A stretch of DNA of 64,000 nucleotides, from the NCBI GenBank assembly GCA_964492485.1, contig CAZBKM010000013.1, positions 1-64,000 of the forward strand, in the 5' to 3' direction. The position numbers and the translations under genes were made by a program. This document shows positions 8,440 through 17,695 of this stretch, piece after piece; position 1 is the stretch's first letter; each line of letters opens with the position of its first letter. The notes below the pieces were generated by a model. It was not told the DNA's origin. It worked only from the letters and a program-made list of their open reading frames with translations, and did not search any database. The DNA comes from UBA5336 sp964492485 (GTDB lineage Bacteria > Pseudomonadota > Alphaproteobacteria > Caulobacterales > Hyphomonadaceae).

Positions 8440-9030
8440 ATGGCTGAACAGCAAGGACAGGGGCGCGGCCGTCGCGACCGCGACCGCGACGATGACCAGG
8501 GCGACGGCCTTGTCGACAAGCTGGTCGGCATCAATCGTGTCGCCAAGACGGTGAAGGGCGGCAAGAATTTCGGGTTTGCCGCGCTCGTCGTCGTGGGCGA
8601 TCAGAAAGGCCGGGTCGGCTTCGGCAAGGGTAAGGCCCGCGAGGTTCCGGAAGCGATCCGAAAGGCCACCGAGGAAGCCAAGCGCTCCATGGTGCGCGTC
8701 CCCCTGCGTGAGGGGCGCACGCTGCACCACGATGCCCGCGGGCGTCACGGCGCCGGGAAGGTGACCCTGCGCGCAGCCCCTCCCGGAACCGGTGTGATCG
8801 CGGGCGGCCCCATGCGCGCCGTGATGGAAGTGCTGGGGGTTCAGGACGTGGTGGCGAAGTCTGTCGGCACGTCCAACCCCTACAACATGGTGCGGGCGAC
8901 CTTCGACGCGTTGAAGGCGCAGGCCAGTCCGCGCACGGTGGCCTCCAAGCGCGGCTTGAAGGTTCAGGATATCGTCTCACGGCGGACCGACGGCGCCTCC
9001 GAGGCCGGCATGGCCGACGCGACGAACTAG
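8440..9030 (+). CDS. rpsE: 30S ribosomal protein S5
   Basis: S5 is part of the decoding-accuracy region and mRNA entry channel. Of its 196 residues the first 25 or so form an Arg/Asp/Gln-rich extension; the S5 core starts at LVDKLVGINRVAKTVKGG and includes VGFGKGKAREVPEAIRKA. An AGGAGG ribosome site precedes the start. Confidence 0.97.
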   Translation: MAEQQGQGRGRRDRDRDDDQGDGLVDKLVGINRVAKTVKGGKNFGFAALVVVGDQKGRVGFGKGKAREVPEAIRKATEEAKRSMVRVPLREGRTLHHDARGRHGAGKVTLRAAPPGTGVIAGGPMRAVMEVLGVQDVVAKSVGTSNPYNMVRATFDALKAQASPRTVASKRGLKVQDIVSRRTDGASEAGMADATN

Positions 9031-9044
9031 GCGAGGACAAGGTC

Positions 9045-9236
9045 ATGGCTGAACGCTCCATTACCATCCGCCAGACGGGCAGCCCGATCCGGCGCGACGC
9101 GCGCCAGCGCCAGACGCTGGTCGGCCTCGGCCTGAACAAGGTCGGCCGGGTGCGCACCCTCAAGGACACCCCCGAAGTGCGCGGCATGATCGCCCGCGTC
9201 GCGCACATGGTTGAGATCGTCGAGGAAAAGGCGTAG
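9045..9236 (+). CDS. rpmD: 50S ribosomal protein L30
   Basis: A 63-residue L30 with the core ITIRQTGSPIRRDARQRQTL and VRTLKDTPEVRGMIARVAHMV. It sits between rpsE and rplO, as in other proteobacteria. Confidence 0.96.
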   Translation: MAERSITIRQTGSPIRRDARQRQTLVGLGLNKVGRVRTLKDTPEVRGMIARVAHMVEIVEEKA

Positions 9237-9294
9237 ACGCCCGCCCTCGATCGGTGCCGCCTCGGCGGCGCCGCCAGTATTGGAAGACGGACCG

Positions 9295-9780
9295 ATGAAA
9301 CTGAACGAACTTTCCCCCACCGCCGGATCCACCAAGGGCCGCAAGCGCGTGGGCCGTGGCGTCGGGTCCGGCAAGGGCAAGACCGCCGGGCGTGGCGTGA
9401 AGGGCCAGAAGGCGCGCTCTGGCGTCGCGCTCAACGGGTTCGAGGGCGGCCAGATGAACATCTACATGCGCCTGCCCAAGCGCGGCTTCACATCGCTGAA
9501 CAAGTCGAAGCGGGCCGCCTGGGTCAATCTCGGGCGCATCGCCAAGGCCATCGAGGCGGGAAAGCTGGACGCCGGCGCGATCACGGAAGAGACCCTGGTG
9601 GCGGCGGGTGTCGTGCGCCGCGCCCCGCATGGCATCCGTCTGCTCGCGAAGGGGGAGGCGCCGGCCGGGGCCAGCATCACGGTGACAGGTGCGTCGCGGG
9701 CGGCCATCGAGGCGGTCGAGAAGGCCGGCGGCTCGGTCACCCTGACCGGGGCGGCGCCTGCCGGCACGCCGGCAGACTGA
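9295..9780 (+). CDS. rplO: 50S ribosomal protein L15
   Basis: L15 is a late-assembly protein. The ATG at 9295 gives 161 residues starting MKLNELSPTAGSTKGRKRVG, followed by the Gly/Arg/Lys-rich G-S-G-K-G-K-T region and the GFEGGQMNIYMRLPKRGF motif. An in-frame ATG at 9211 lies inside rpmD and is rejected. A 130-base spacer follows before secY. Confidence 0.96.
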   Translation: MKLNELSPTAGSTKGRKRVGRGVGSGKGKTAGRGVKGQKARSGVALNGFEGGQMNIYMRLPKRGFTSLNKSKRAAWVNLGRIAKAIEAGKLDAGAITEETLVAAGVVRRAPHGIRLLAKGEAPAGASITVTGASRAAIEAVEKAGGSVTLTGAAPAGTPAD

Positions 9781-9910
9781 GGTGCCGGCGCGGCGCCTTG
9801 CCGGACAAGAAGGTACGCGCCGGGACTGCGTGATGGCGGGGCCGGCGCCTTCACAATCGGTATTCCGCGCCCACATGGGTCCAGTGCCCGTGCGCAAGGA
9901 GGGGTAGGTC

Positions 9911-11266
9911 TTGGCTTCAGCAGCGGAACAGCTCGCCCGGAACATGAGCTTCCAGAGCTTCGGGAAGGCCAAGGACCTGCAGAAGCGGATCCTGTTCACC
10001 CTCGGCATTCTGGTTCTCTACCGCCTTGGCACGTTCATTCCCGTGCCCGGCATTGATCCCACCGCCTATGCCGACTTCTTCCAGAGCCAGTCCGGCGGCC
10101 TGCTTCAGAACATGAACATGTTCGCCGGCGGCGCCGTGGAGCGCATGGCGATCTTTGCGCTCAACGTAATGCCCTACATCACGGCCTCGATCATCATGCA
10201 GATGATGACCACCGCGTCTCCGACGCTGGAGCGGCTAAAAAAGGAAGGCGAGGCTGGCCGCAAGCAGATCAATCAGTACACCCGCTACATGACGCTGGGC
10301 TTTGCCGTCGTGCAGAGCTTCGGCATCTCGATCGGGATGGCCAATTCCGGCATGGCGCTGGACTCCGTGCCCAACTGGTTCTTCGTGCTGACCAGCGTGG
10401 TGACGCTGACCGGTGGCACGATGCTGCTGATGTGGATGGGTGAGCAGATCACGGCTCGTGGCATCGGGAACGGGATTTCGCTGATCATTTTCGCAGGCAT
10501 CATCGCGGAGCTTCCCAAGGCCATCTTCAACCTCCTGGCCCAGGCCCGGACCACATCGACCAATGTCGCCTTCATCCTGATCATCGCCGCCCTGGTCATC
10601 GCGCTCGTGGTGTTTATCGTCTTCGTCGAGCGGTCGCAGCGGCGCCTCCTGATACAGTATCCGAAGCGGCAGGTCGGCAGCCAGATGCGCCAGGCGCAGA
10701 ACTCCTACCTCCCGCTCAAGATCAACACGTCGGGCGTCATCCCGCCGATCTTCGCCACGGCGCTCCTGATGCTGCCTTTGACGGCTGTCGGATTCGTCGG
10801 GGGCGACACCAGCCAGCCGGGTGCGGCCACGGGCTTCCTCGGGACGCTGGCCGGGTATTTCAGCCCCGGATCCTGGGCCTACATCGTCACCTATGGCGTG
10901 CTCGTCGCGTTCTTCTGCTTCTTCTACACGTCCATCATGTTCAATCCGCAAGACACGGCGGAGAACCTTCGCCAGCATGGCGGCTTCCTGCCCGGCATAC
11001 GGCCAGGCAAGAACACGGCTGCCTATATCGACTATGTGTTGACTCGACTGACCACGATCGGTTCGCTTTATCTCGTGTTCGTCTGCATCCTGCCGGAGCT
11101 GCTCCGGCGGTACTATCCGGAGATCCCCTTCTATATCGGTGGGACATCGCTGCTGATCGTGGTCTCGGTGACCATGGATACCGTCACCCAGATCCAGTCG
11201 CACATTCTGGCTCACCAGTATGAGGGGATCGTCAAGAAATCGCGGCTGGGAGGGCGCAAGAAATGA
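9911..11266 (+). CDS. secY: Preprotein translocase subunit SecY
   Basis: The channel-forming subunit of the Sec translocon. The 451-residue protein has ten hydrophobic segments and SecY signatures such as YRLGTFIPVPGI (TM1), the GIGNGISLIIFAGI region and FNPQDTAENLRQHGGFLPGIRPG. The start is a TTG at 9911, preceded by a strong AAGGAGG box about eight bases away; an internal ATG at 9944 would remove 11 residues. It overlaps adk by four bases. Confidence 0.95.
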   Translation: MASAAEQLARNMSFQSFGKAKDLQKRILFTLGILVLYRLGTFIPVPGIDPTAYADFFQSQSGGLLQNMNMFAGGAVERMAIFALNVMPYITASIIMQMMTTASPTLERLKKEGEAGRKQINQYTRYMTLGFAVVQSFGISIGMANSGMALDSVPNWFFVLTSVVTLTGGTMLLMWMGEQITARGIGNGISLIIFAGIIAELPKAIFNLLAQARTTSTNVAFILIIAALVIALVVFIVFVERSQRRLLIQYPKRQVGSQMRQAQNSYLPLKINTSGVIPPIFATALLMLPLTAVGFVGGDTSQPGAATGFLGTLAGYFSPGSWAYIVTYGVLVAFFCFFYTSIMFNPQDTAENLRQHGGFLPGIRPGKNTAAYIDYVLTRLTTIGSLYLVFVCILPELLRRYYPEIPFYIGGTSLLIVVSVTMDTVTQIQSHILAHQYEGIVKKSRLGGRKK

Positions 11267-11832
11267 ACCTGATCCTGTTTGGACCCCCGGCGGCCGGCAA
11301 GGGCACCCAGGCCAAGCGGCTCGTGGACGAGCACGGCTTCGTTCAGCTTTCCACGGGCGACATGCTGCGTGCCGCGCGCAAGTCGGGGTCCGAACTGGGC
11401 CAGACCGTGGCCAGGATCATGGATGAGGGCGGACTGGTGTCGGACGACATTGTCATCGCTCTGATCGACGAACACCTGACGGCCAATCCCGACGCGCCCG
11501 GTTTCATCTTCGACGGCTTCCCGCGCACGGTGGGCCAGGCCGAAGCCCTCGACCGGTTGCTGGAGTCCCGGGGCACGCAGGTACACCAGGTCATCCGGCT
11601 CGTGGTCGATGAGGCCGCGCTTATAGACCGTGTCACGAAGCGCTTCGAGGAAGAGGGCCGGAAGGACGACAATCCCGAGACCTTCAAGACCCGGCTCGAG
11701 AAGTACAATGCCGATACGGCTCCGCTCCTTCCCCTCTATGCCGAGCAGGGAAAGCTGGCGGAAGTCGACGGCATGGCCTCCATTGAGGAGGTTTCGAAAT
11801 CGATTGATGGCATCCTGAAGCAGGTCGCCTGA
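11263..11832 (+). CDS. adk: Adenylate kinase
   Basis: Catalyses ATP + AMP to two ADP. The 189-residue protein has the P-loop GPPAAGKGTQ near residue 7, the AMP-binding STGDMLR and DGFPRT segments, and the short LID form (RVTKRFEEEGRKDDNPETF) without the zinc-binding cysteines. It overlaps secY by four bases (ATGA), as is common in alphaproteobacterial spc operons. Confidence 0.97.
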   Translation: MNLILFGPPAAGKGTQAKRLVDEHGFVQLSTGDMLRAARKSGSELGQTVARIMDEGGLVSDDIVIALIDEHLTANPDAPGFIFDGFPRTVGQAEALDRLLESRGTQVHQVIRLVVDEAALIDRVTKRFEEEGRKDDNPETFKTRLEKYNADTAPLLPLYAEQGKLAEVDGMASIEEVSKSIDGILKQVA

Positions 11833-11861
11833 GATCATCCAGACTCCGTGGCGAAACCCTG

Positions 11862-11889
11862 TTGACGCTCCGTGTCACACGGCTATAAC
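11862..11889 (+). promoter_or_regulatory. Internal promoter of the rpsM-rpoA-rplQ segment
   Basis: TTGACGC at 11862-11868 is followed after 13 bases by GCTATAAC at 11882-11889. This matches the published Caulobacter housekeeping promoter pattern (TTGACGS, 10-14 bases, GCTANAWC) at every defined position. It lies in the 150-base adk-rpsM gap, about 95 bases before the rpsM start, so the alpha segment can be expressed independently of the upstream genes. Confidence 0.7.
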
Positions 11890-11982
11890 CACGCACTTCG
11901 TTAAGAAGGCTGGCCACCTTGCGCGCGGGCTCGATCCGAGGCGTGGGTGGTCCTCGCATTCTGAAATCAGGAGATTTGGCCC

Positions 11983-12351
11983 GTGGCTCGTATTGCCGGC
12001 GTGAACATTCCGACCAACAAGCGCGTGGAGATCGCGCTGCGCTATATTCATGGCATCGGGCCCGGTCTGGCCCGTGAGATCATCGATCGCGTCGGCATCG
12101 CGCCGGAGCGTCGCGTGAACGAGCTCAGCGACGCCGAAGTGATCAAGATCCGCGAGACCATCGACCAGGAATACATGGTGGAAGGCGACCTGCGCCGGGA
12201 AACCTCCATGAACATCAAGCGCCTGATGGACCTGGGCTGCTATCGCGGGCTGCGCCACCGCCGCCGCCTGCCCGTCCGCGGTCAGCGCACCCACACCAAT
12301 GCCCGCACCCGCAAGGGCCCGGCGAAACCCATCGCCGGCAAGAAGAAATAG
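11983..12351 (+). CDS. rpsM: 30S ribosomal protein S13
   Basis: S13 contacts the P-site tRNA and L5. The 122-residue protein starts at a GTG (VARIAGVNIPTNKRVEIALRY), with an AGGAG box upstream, and ends with the basic RTRKGPAKPIAGKKK tail. All family features and the length are normal. Confidence 0.97.
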   Translation: MARIAGVNIPTNKRVEIALRYIHGIGPGLAREIIDRVGIAPERRVNELSDAEVIKIRETIDQEYMVEGDLRRETSMNIKRLMDLGCYRGLRHRRRLPVRGQRTHTNARTRKGPAKPIAGKKK

Positions 12352-12363
12352 GATCGAGCGACC

Positions 12364-12753
12364 ATGGCCCGCGAAGCGACCCGCGTCCGCCGCCGCGAAC
12401 GGAAGAACATTTCCTCCGGCGTCGTCCACGTGAACTCTTCCTTCAACAACACCCTGGTCACCGTTACGGATGCCCAGGGCAACGTGATCTCCTGGTCCTC
12501 GTCCGGCACGATGGGCTTCAAGGGGTCCCGCAAGTCCACGCCCTATGCCGCCCAGGTTGCGGCCGAGGATGCGGCCCGCAAGGCGCAGGAACACGGCCTG
12601 AAGACCGTCGAGGTCAATGTCCGCGGCCCGGGATCCGGCCGTGAAAGCGCCCTGCGCGCCCTTCAGGCCGTGGGTCTCACCGTGACGTCGATCCGCGACA
12701 CCACACCGATCCCGCACAATGGCTGCCGTCCACCGAAGCGGCGCCGTGTGTGA
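12364..12753 (+). CDS. rpsK: 30S ribosomal protein S11
   Basis: S11 forms part of the platform of the small subunit. The 129-residue protein has HVNSSFNNTLVTVTDAQGN and the conserved C-terminal TPIPHNGCRPPKRRRV. It lies 12 bases after rpsM. Confidence 0.98.
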   Translation: MAREATRVRRRERKNISSGVVHVNSSFNNTLVTVTDAQGNVISWSSSGTMGFKGSRKSTPYAAQVAAEDAARKAQEHGLKTVEVNVRGPGSGRESALRALQAVGLTVTSIRDTTPIPHNGCRPPKRRRV

Positions 12754-12809
12754 TCCCGTTCGGGGCCGATCCGTCGGCTCCACCTTAGCCAGACCATCAG
12801 GAGTCGCCC

Positions 12810-13853
12810 ATGGCTGACACCGTCCCGTCCAACGTGAACGACCGCAACTGGAAGGAATTGATCCGTCCGGCCCGGCCCGAGATCATTCCCGGCCTTGATC
12901 CCAAGCGGAAGGCCAAGCTCGTGGTGGAGCCGCTGGAGCGCGGCTTCGGTACCACTTTGGGCAACGCCTTGCGCCGTGTCCTTCTGTCGTCGCTTCAGGG
13001 GGCAGCCATCACCGGCGTCCAGATCGATGGCGTGGTGCATGAATTCTCGTCCATTCCCGGGGTCCGGGAGGATGTGACCGACATCATCCTGAACCTGAAG
13101 CAGATCGCCATCGACATGGTCTCGGAAACGCCGAAGCGGATGGTCCTGAAGGCCACCGGTCCCGGCGAGGTGACCGCCGGCCAGATCGAAACGCCAGGCG
13201 ATGCCAAGGTCCTGAACCCCGATCACGTCATCTGTACCCTTGATGATGGCGCGACGGTTCGCATGGAGTTCACGGTCCAGACCGGCAAGGGCTACGTGCC
13301 GGCCGAGAAGAACCGCCCCGAGGATGCCCCCATCGGCTTCATTCCGGTGGATGCCATCTACTCGCCGGTTCGCCGCGTCGGCTATCAGGTGGAAGACACC
13401 CGCGAGGGCACGGTTCTGGATTATGACCGTCTGAACCTGACAGTTGAGACGGATGGATCCGTCAAGCCCGAGGATGCGGTCGCCTATGCAGCCCGCATCC
13501 TGCAGGATCAACTCCAGCTCTTCATCACGTTCGATGAGCCGCTGGTCGAGGATGGCAGTTCCACCGAAGAGGCGGAACTGGGCTTCAATCCGGTGCTTCT
13601 GAAGAAGGTCGACGAGCTGGAACTGTCCGTGCGTTCGGCCAATTGTCTGAAGAACGACAACATCGTCTACATTGGCGACCTGATCCAGAAATCCGAGGCG
13701 GAGATGCTGCGCACCCCGAATTTCGGGCGCAAGTCGCTGAACGAGATCAAGGAAGTGCTTGCCGGAATGGGCCTTCACCTCGGCATGGATGTGCCGGACT
13801 GGCCGCCGGAGGATATCGAAGGCCTCGCGAAAAAGTACGAGGACCATCTCTAG
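12810..13853 (+). CDS. rpoA: RNA polymerase alpha subunit
   Basis: Assembles core RNA polymerase through its N-terminal domain and contacts UP elements and activators through its C-terminal domain. The 347-residue protein has the N-domain signature EPLERGFGTTLGNALRRVLLSS near residue 40 and an alpha-CTD from about residue 265 (LSVRSANCLKNDNIVYIGDL to LNEIKEVLAGMGL). An AGGAG box precedes the ATG. Confidence 0.98.
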   Translation: MADTVPSNVNDRNWKELIRPARPEIIPGLDPKRKAKLVVEPLERGFGTTLGNALRRVLLSSLQGAAITGVQIDGVVHEFSSIPGVREDVTDIILNLKQIAIDMVSETPKRMVLKATGPGEVTAGQIETPGDAKVLNPDHVICTLDDGATVRMEFTVQTGKGYVPAEKNRPEDAPIGFIPVDAIYSPVRRVGYQVEDTREGTVLDYDRLNLTVETDGSVKPEDAVAYAARILQDQLQLFITFDEPLVEDGSSTEEAELGFNPVLLKKVDELELSVRSANCLKNDNIVYIGDLIQKSEAEMLRTPNFGRKSLNEIKEVLAGMGLHLGMDVPDWPPEDIEGLAKKYEDHL

Positions 13854-13899
13854 GAACGCCCGTGCGCTCGCGCGGCGCCCGTGACAAGGACCGAGACCC

Positions 13900-14322
13900 A
13901 TGCGCCACAAACTCGCCCACCGCAAGCTTGGCCGCACCACGTCGCACCGCAAGGCGATGATGGCGAACATGGCGGCGTCGCTGATCGAGCATGAGCAGAT
14001 CGTGACCACGCTCCCCAAGGCCAAGGAGATGAAGCCCTTCATGGACAAGCTCATCACCCTGGCCAAAAAGGGCGACCTGGCCGCCCGCCGCCAGGCGGTG
14101 GCCACGATCCGCAACCGGGAGGCTGTGAAGAAGCTCTTCGACGTGATGGGCGAACGCTATGCAGAGCGCCCGGGCGGCTATACTCGCGTGCTGAAGGCTG
14201 GGTTCCGCCACGGGGACAACGCGCCGATGGCCGTGATCGAGCTGGTGGACAGGGACGAAACCGCCCGCGGCGCCGCCGACAAAGCCCGCCACGAAGCCGA
14301 ACTGGAAGCGATGGACGAGTAG
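13900..14322 (+). CDS. rplQ: 50S ribosomal protein L17
   Basis: L17 is the last gene of the cluster. The 140-residue protein begins MRHKLAHRKLGRTTSHRKAM and includes RPGGYTRVLKAGFRHGDNAPMAVIELVDR. An Ala/Glu-rich tail follows the family core. A strong terminator lies about 50 bases downstream. Confidence 0.97.
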   Translation: MRHKLAHRKLGRTTSHRKAMMANMAASLIEHEQIVTTLPKAKEMKPFMDKLITLAKKGDLAARRQAVATIRNREAVKKLFDVMGERYAERPGGYTRVLKAGFRHGDNAPMAVIELVDRDETARGAADKARHEAELEAMDE

Positions 14323-14370
14323 GCGGACGACAGGCCGGCCCTCACGGTCCGCTGGCGCCACTCGAAACAC

Positions 14371-14412
14371 GAAGCCCCCGATGCGCCCATGGGTGCCGGG
14401 GGCTTCTTTTTT
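14371..14412 (+). terminator. Intrinsic terminator of the ribosomal operon
   Basis: A perfect 10-bp stem GAAGCCCCCG / CGGGGGCTTC (14371-14380 with 14397-14406) is followed directly by six T residues. It lies 48 bases after the rplQ stop and is the clearest terminator in the window. Confidence 0.93.
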
Positions 14413-14505
14413 GCGCTGGCTGTGCTTTTCGGGCGGCCCACTGGCCCGCTTGCTCCTGACGGCCTATGCGTGTTGGCGAACTCTGAAGCTGTGCGGGAGG
14501 ACCGA

Positions 14506-15285
14506 ATGAAACGTGACCATGAAACGCTGCAGGTCGAGCAGGTGGGCCGTATTGCGCGGGTGACGCTGAACCGTCCCGATGCGCTCAACGCCCTGAATGC
14601 GCAGGTGATGACGGAGCTTGCGGGCCTAATGGAGGAGATCGACCGCGATCCTTCGGTGGCCGTCACGGTTCTCACCGGGGCTGGCCGGGCCTTCGCGGCC
14701 GGGGCCGACATCAAGGAAATGGCACCCCAAGGCTTCTCCGACATGTATCTGGCGGACTACTTCGCCGGCTGGGATCGGTTCGCCGCCTGCCGAAAGCCGG
14801 TCGTGGCGGCGGTGAACGGGTTCGCTCTTGGGGGCGGCTGCGAGCTGGCGCTGATGTGTGACATCGTTCTCGCGTCCGACAAGGCAAAATTTGGGCAGCC
14901 GGAAATCAAGCTCGGCGTCACCCCCGGCATGGGTGGATCCCAGCGCCTGACCAAGGCGGTCGGTAAGGCGAAAGCGATGGACCTGATCCTCACGGGTCGG
15001 ATGATGGACCCCGAGGAAGCCGAGCGATGCGGCCTCGTGTCGCGCATCGTTCCCCATGATGCGCTGATGGAGACGGCCACCGAGGTGGCCGAGACGCTCG
15101 CAGGCTACTCACAGGCCTCGCTCATGGCTGCGAAGGAGATGGTGGGCCGCGCCCTCGAGCTCTCCACCTCGGAAGGGGTCCGGTTTGAGCGGCGGCTGTT
15201 CCAGGCCCTCTTCGCCACGGAGGATCAGAAGGAAGGGATGGCCGCCTTCGTCGAAAAGCGCACGCCCGACTTCAAGGACCGGTAG
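14506..15285 (+). CDS. Enoyl-CoA hydratase (crotonase family)
   Basis: Predicted to hydrate trans-2-enoyl-CoA to 3-hydroxyacyl-CoA in beta-oxidation. The 259-residue protein has the crotonase oxyanion segment FAAGADIKEM (about residue 66) and both catalytic-glutamate contexts, GGGCELALMCD and FGQPEIKLG. It closely resembles the short-chain enoyl-CoA hydratase subgroup. The ATG at 14506 has a GGGAGG box five bases upstream; an in-frame ATG at 14389 lies in the preceding terminator and is rejected. It converges on aroC. Confidence 0.9.
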   Translation: MKRDHETLQVEQVGRIARVTLNRPDALNALNAQVMTELAGLMEEIDRDPSVAVTVLTGAGRAFAAGADIKEMAPQGFSDMYLADYFAGWDRFAACRKPVVAAVNGFALGGGCELALMCDIVLASDKAKFGQPEIKLGVTPGMGGSQRLTKAVGKAKAMDLILTGRMMDPEEAERCGLVSRIVPHDALMETATEVAETLAGYSQASLMAAKEMVGRALELSTSEGVRFERRLFQALFATEDQKEGMAAFVEKRTPDFKDR

Positions 15286-15348
15286 ACCCGCCCGATCTGA
15301 TCTCCACCGCCGATGGCCATCGACCGGATGCCGGCGCGGCGGAACCGA

Positions 15349-16461
15349 TCAGGAAACCTCGCCCGGCCTTGGGCCGATCTGACCGCGGTCACGCAGCTTC
15401 GCGTCGGCCAGGACGCAGGCCATCATCGCCTCGGCGACGGGCGCGCCGCGGATACCGACGCACGGATCATGACGGCCGACCGTGCGCACGTCGACATTCT
15501 CGCCATCGCGCGTCACGCTTTCCACAGGGGTCAGGATCGAGGAGGTCGGCTTGATGGCGAGGCGGGCCACGACGGGCTGGCCCGTGGAAATGCCGCCGGC
15601 AACGCCGCCATTATTGTTGGACAGGAAGTCTGGCGGGCCGCCGCCGCGCTGACGCATCCGGTCGGCATTCGCTTCGCCCGATAGGCTGGCGGCGGCAAAG
15701 CCCGCGCCGATCTCGACCCCCTTGACCGCGTTGATCGACATCAAGGCGGCGGCGAGTTCCGCATCGAGCTTGCCATAGATCGGCGCCCCCCAACCGGCCG
15801 GGACACCCTCGGCCTCGACCTGGAGGATTGCGCCCGCAGAGCTGCCCGCCTTACGGGTCTCGTCCAGGAAATGCTCCCATACCGGAACCATCTCCGCATC
15901 AGGGCACCAGAACGGGTTCTCGTTTGCCACGGACCAGTCCCAGCGCGCGGGATCGATGGCATGCGGGCCGATCTGGACAACCGCGGCGCGCACGGTCACG
16001 GCGTCGCCCAGGATACGCCGGGCCACGGCGCCGGCCGCGACCCGGGCGGCCGTTTCGCGTGCGGATGACCGGCCGCCGCCACGATAGTCGCGTACGCCGT
16101 ACTTCACGTCGTAGGCATAGTCCGCATGGCCGGGGCGGTAGCGGTCCCGGATTTCGCTGTAGTCCTTGGAGCGCTGGTCCACATTCTCGATCATTAGCGA
16201 GATCGGCATGCCCGTGGTGACCGGTCCGCCCGTTCGGTCATCCTCAAACACGCCCGAGAGGATCCTGACCTCGTCGGGCTCGCGCCGCTGGGTGACGAAG
16301 CGGGATGTGCCCGGACGCCGCCGGTCCAGGAAGGACTGGATCCATGCCGTGTCGAGCGCGAGGCCCGGCGGGCAGCCATCGATGACGCAGCCCAGGGCCG
16401 GCCCGTGGCTTTCGCCCCAGGTGGTCACACGAAACAGGTGGCCGAACGTATTGTGGGACAT
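15349..16461 (-). CDS. aroC: Chorismate synthase
   Basis: Last step of the shikimate pathway: EPSP to chorismate, using reduced FMN. The 370-residue protein begins MSHNTFGHLFRVTTWGESHG and carries the family signatures GESHGPALGCVIDGCPPG, YRPGHADYAYDVKYG and DYRGGGRSSARETAARVAAG. The frame is open far upstream, but the start at 16461 matches the family. It is divergent from pdxH, with 81 bases between them. Confidence 0.97.
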   Translation of the reverse strand: MSHNTFGHLFRVTTWGESHGPALGCVIDGCPPGLALDTAWIQSFLDRRRPGTSRFVTQRREPDEVRILSGVFEDDRTGGPVTTGMPISLMIENVDQRSKDYSEIRDRYRPGHADYAYDVKYGVRDYRGGGRSSARETAARVAAGAVARRILGDAVTVRAAVVQIGPHAIDPARWDWSVANENPFWCPDAEMVPVWEHFLDETRKAGSSAGAILQVEAEGVPAGWGAPIYGKLDAELAAALMSINAVKGVEIGAGFAAASLSGEANADRMRQRGGGPPDFLSNNNGGVAGGISTGQPVVARLAIKPTSSILTPVESVTRDGENVDVRTVGRHDPCVGIRGAPVAEAMMACVLADAKLRDRGQIGPRPGEVS

Positions 16462-16542
16462 TAGGACCCGACTCCGGAAATCATTGGCTTGCGTGCTTAT
16501 ATGACGCCAGACCCCTGAGAGAAACAGCCGGAGGATCGCCGC

Positions 16543-17208
16543 ATGAGCGCGACCAGACCCCCCATACCGCCGACGCCCACACCGGACGACTATGCCGCCG
16601 ACGGAGAGCGCCCCCTGATCCAGGATGGCCCCGACCCGTTCGCGCTGTTTCATGACTGGCTTGCCGAGGCCACGGACCATGAACCCAACGATGCCAACGC
16701 CATGTCGCTGGCCACAGTCGATGAGAACGGTATGCCGGACGTGCGGATCGTCCTGCTGAAGGACGTCTCGCCCGATGGGTTCACCTTCTACACCAATCAT
16801 GAAAGCGCCAAGGGCCGGCAGTTGGCCGCCACGGGAAAGGCGGCGTTGTGCTTTCACTGGAAGAGCCTTGGCCGCCAGGTACGGGTGCGCGGCAGCGTCA
16901 CGGCGGTTCCCGCGGGCGACAGCGATGCCTATTTCGCCCAGCGGGCTCGCGACAGCCAGATCGGCGCCTGGGCCAGTGACCAGTCGCGGCCGCTGGAAGG
17001 CCGCGAGGTCCTGATCGCCAGGATCGAGGCCCGCGCGGCAGAGTTCGCTGGCCAGGACGTGCCACGCCCGCCCCACTGGGGCGGCTACAGCCTGCATCCG
17101 GAAACCCTCGAATTCTGGCAGGCCCAGGCCTTCCGCCTGCATGACCGTGTGCTGTATACGCGCCAGACCGCCGGCGGCGCATGGACGAGGCTCCGCCTCA
17201 ATCCCTGA
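16543..17208 (+). CDS. pdxH: Pyridoxamine 5'-phosphate oxidase
   Basis: FMN enzyme that oxidises pyridoxine or pyridoxamine phosphate to pyridoxal phosphate. The 221-residue protein has the PdxH core with MSLATVDENGMPDVRIVLLK, FYTNHESAKGRQL, the YFAQRARDSQIGAWAS stretch and a C-terminal WQAQAFRLHDRVLYTR ending LRLNP. A GGAGGA box precedes the ATG. The 118-residue gene at 17244 follows closely. Confidence 0.95.
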   Translation: MSATRPPIPPTPTPDDYAADGERPLIQDGPDPFALFHDWLAEATDHEPNDANAMSLATVDENGMPDVRIVLLKDVSPDGFTFYTNHESAKGRQLAATGKAALCFHWKSLGRQVRVRGSVTAVPAGDSDAYFAQRARDSQIGAWASDQSRPLEGREVLIARIEARAAEFAGQDVPRPPHWGGYSLHPETLEFWQAQAFRLHDRVLYTRQTAGGAWTRLRLNP

Positions 17209-17243
17209 TCCGCCCTGGACATGCTTCGAAAGGACACTGCCCC

Positions 17244-17600
17244 ATGGAGACGCACATGCTGCCGCTTGCCGCGCTGACCCTGGACGCGATCGGCACGTCC
17301 CTTGCCGAGCCGGTCGACCTGAAGGCCGGGGCCGACGAGGCGTTGGCGGTGGTCCTCATGCGCACCGTGCGCCAGGCCGCGGAGACGGCGGCGGGTCAGG
17401 CCGTCGAGGTGGTGTCGTTGAGCGTCGACCGCGCCGGGGCGATCGATCCTGACGGCGCTGACGTCCGGTTCACGGCCGATGTCGATCGAAAGACACGGAC
17501 CATCGTGTTTGCGCACGGCGACGTGCGTCAGGGGGGCTCCGACGCGCCGGTCATCCTGACGGCAACGGCCGTCTACAGACTCCCCTCGACCACCGCTTGA
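17244..17600 (+). CDS. Small conserved-type protein, possible hotdog fold
   Basis: A 118-residue protein I cannot name. The N-terminal part predicts an amphipathic helix (residues about 20-45). The second half alternates hydrophobic strands, VEVVSLSVDRAG, DVRFTADVDRKTRTIVFAHGDV and VILTATAVYRL, which resembles the sheet of hotdog thioesterase-like proteins, but no catalytic motif is evident. The ATG at 17244 has an AAAGGA box upstream. The 35-base spacing suggests cotranscription with pdxH. Confidence 0.65.
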   Translation: METHMLPLAALTLDAIGTSLAEPVDLKAGADEALAVVLMRTVRQAAETAAGQAVEVVSLSVDRAGAIDPDGADVRFTADVDRKTRTIVFAHGDVRQGGSDAPVILTATAVYRLPSTTA

Positions 17601-17695
17601 CCGCCCGCGCAGAGCCGTTTGCAAAGTCCGACTGGCGTGAGCGGAAGCAATCGGACGTCGTTGACCCCCGCCTGACTGCTCGCGCGTGTGGACGG

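Noticed and set aside
15313..15684. 123-codon plus-strand frame over aroC
   Set aside because: Antisense to chorismate synthase, which has full family signatures.
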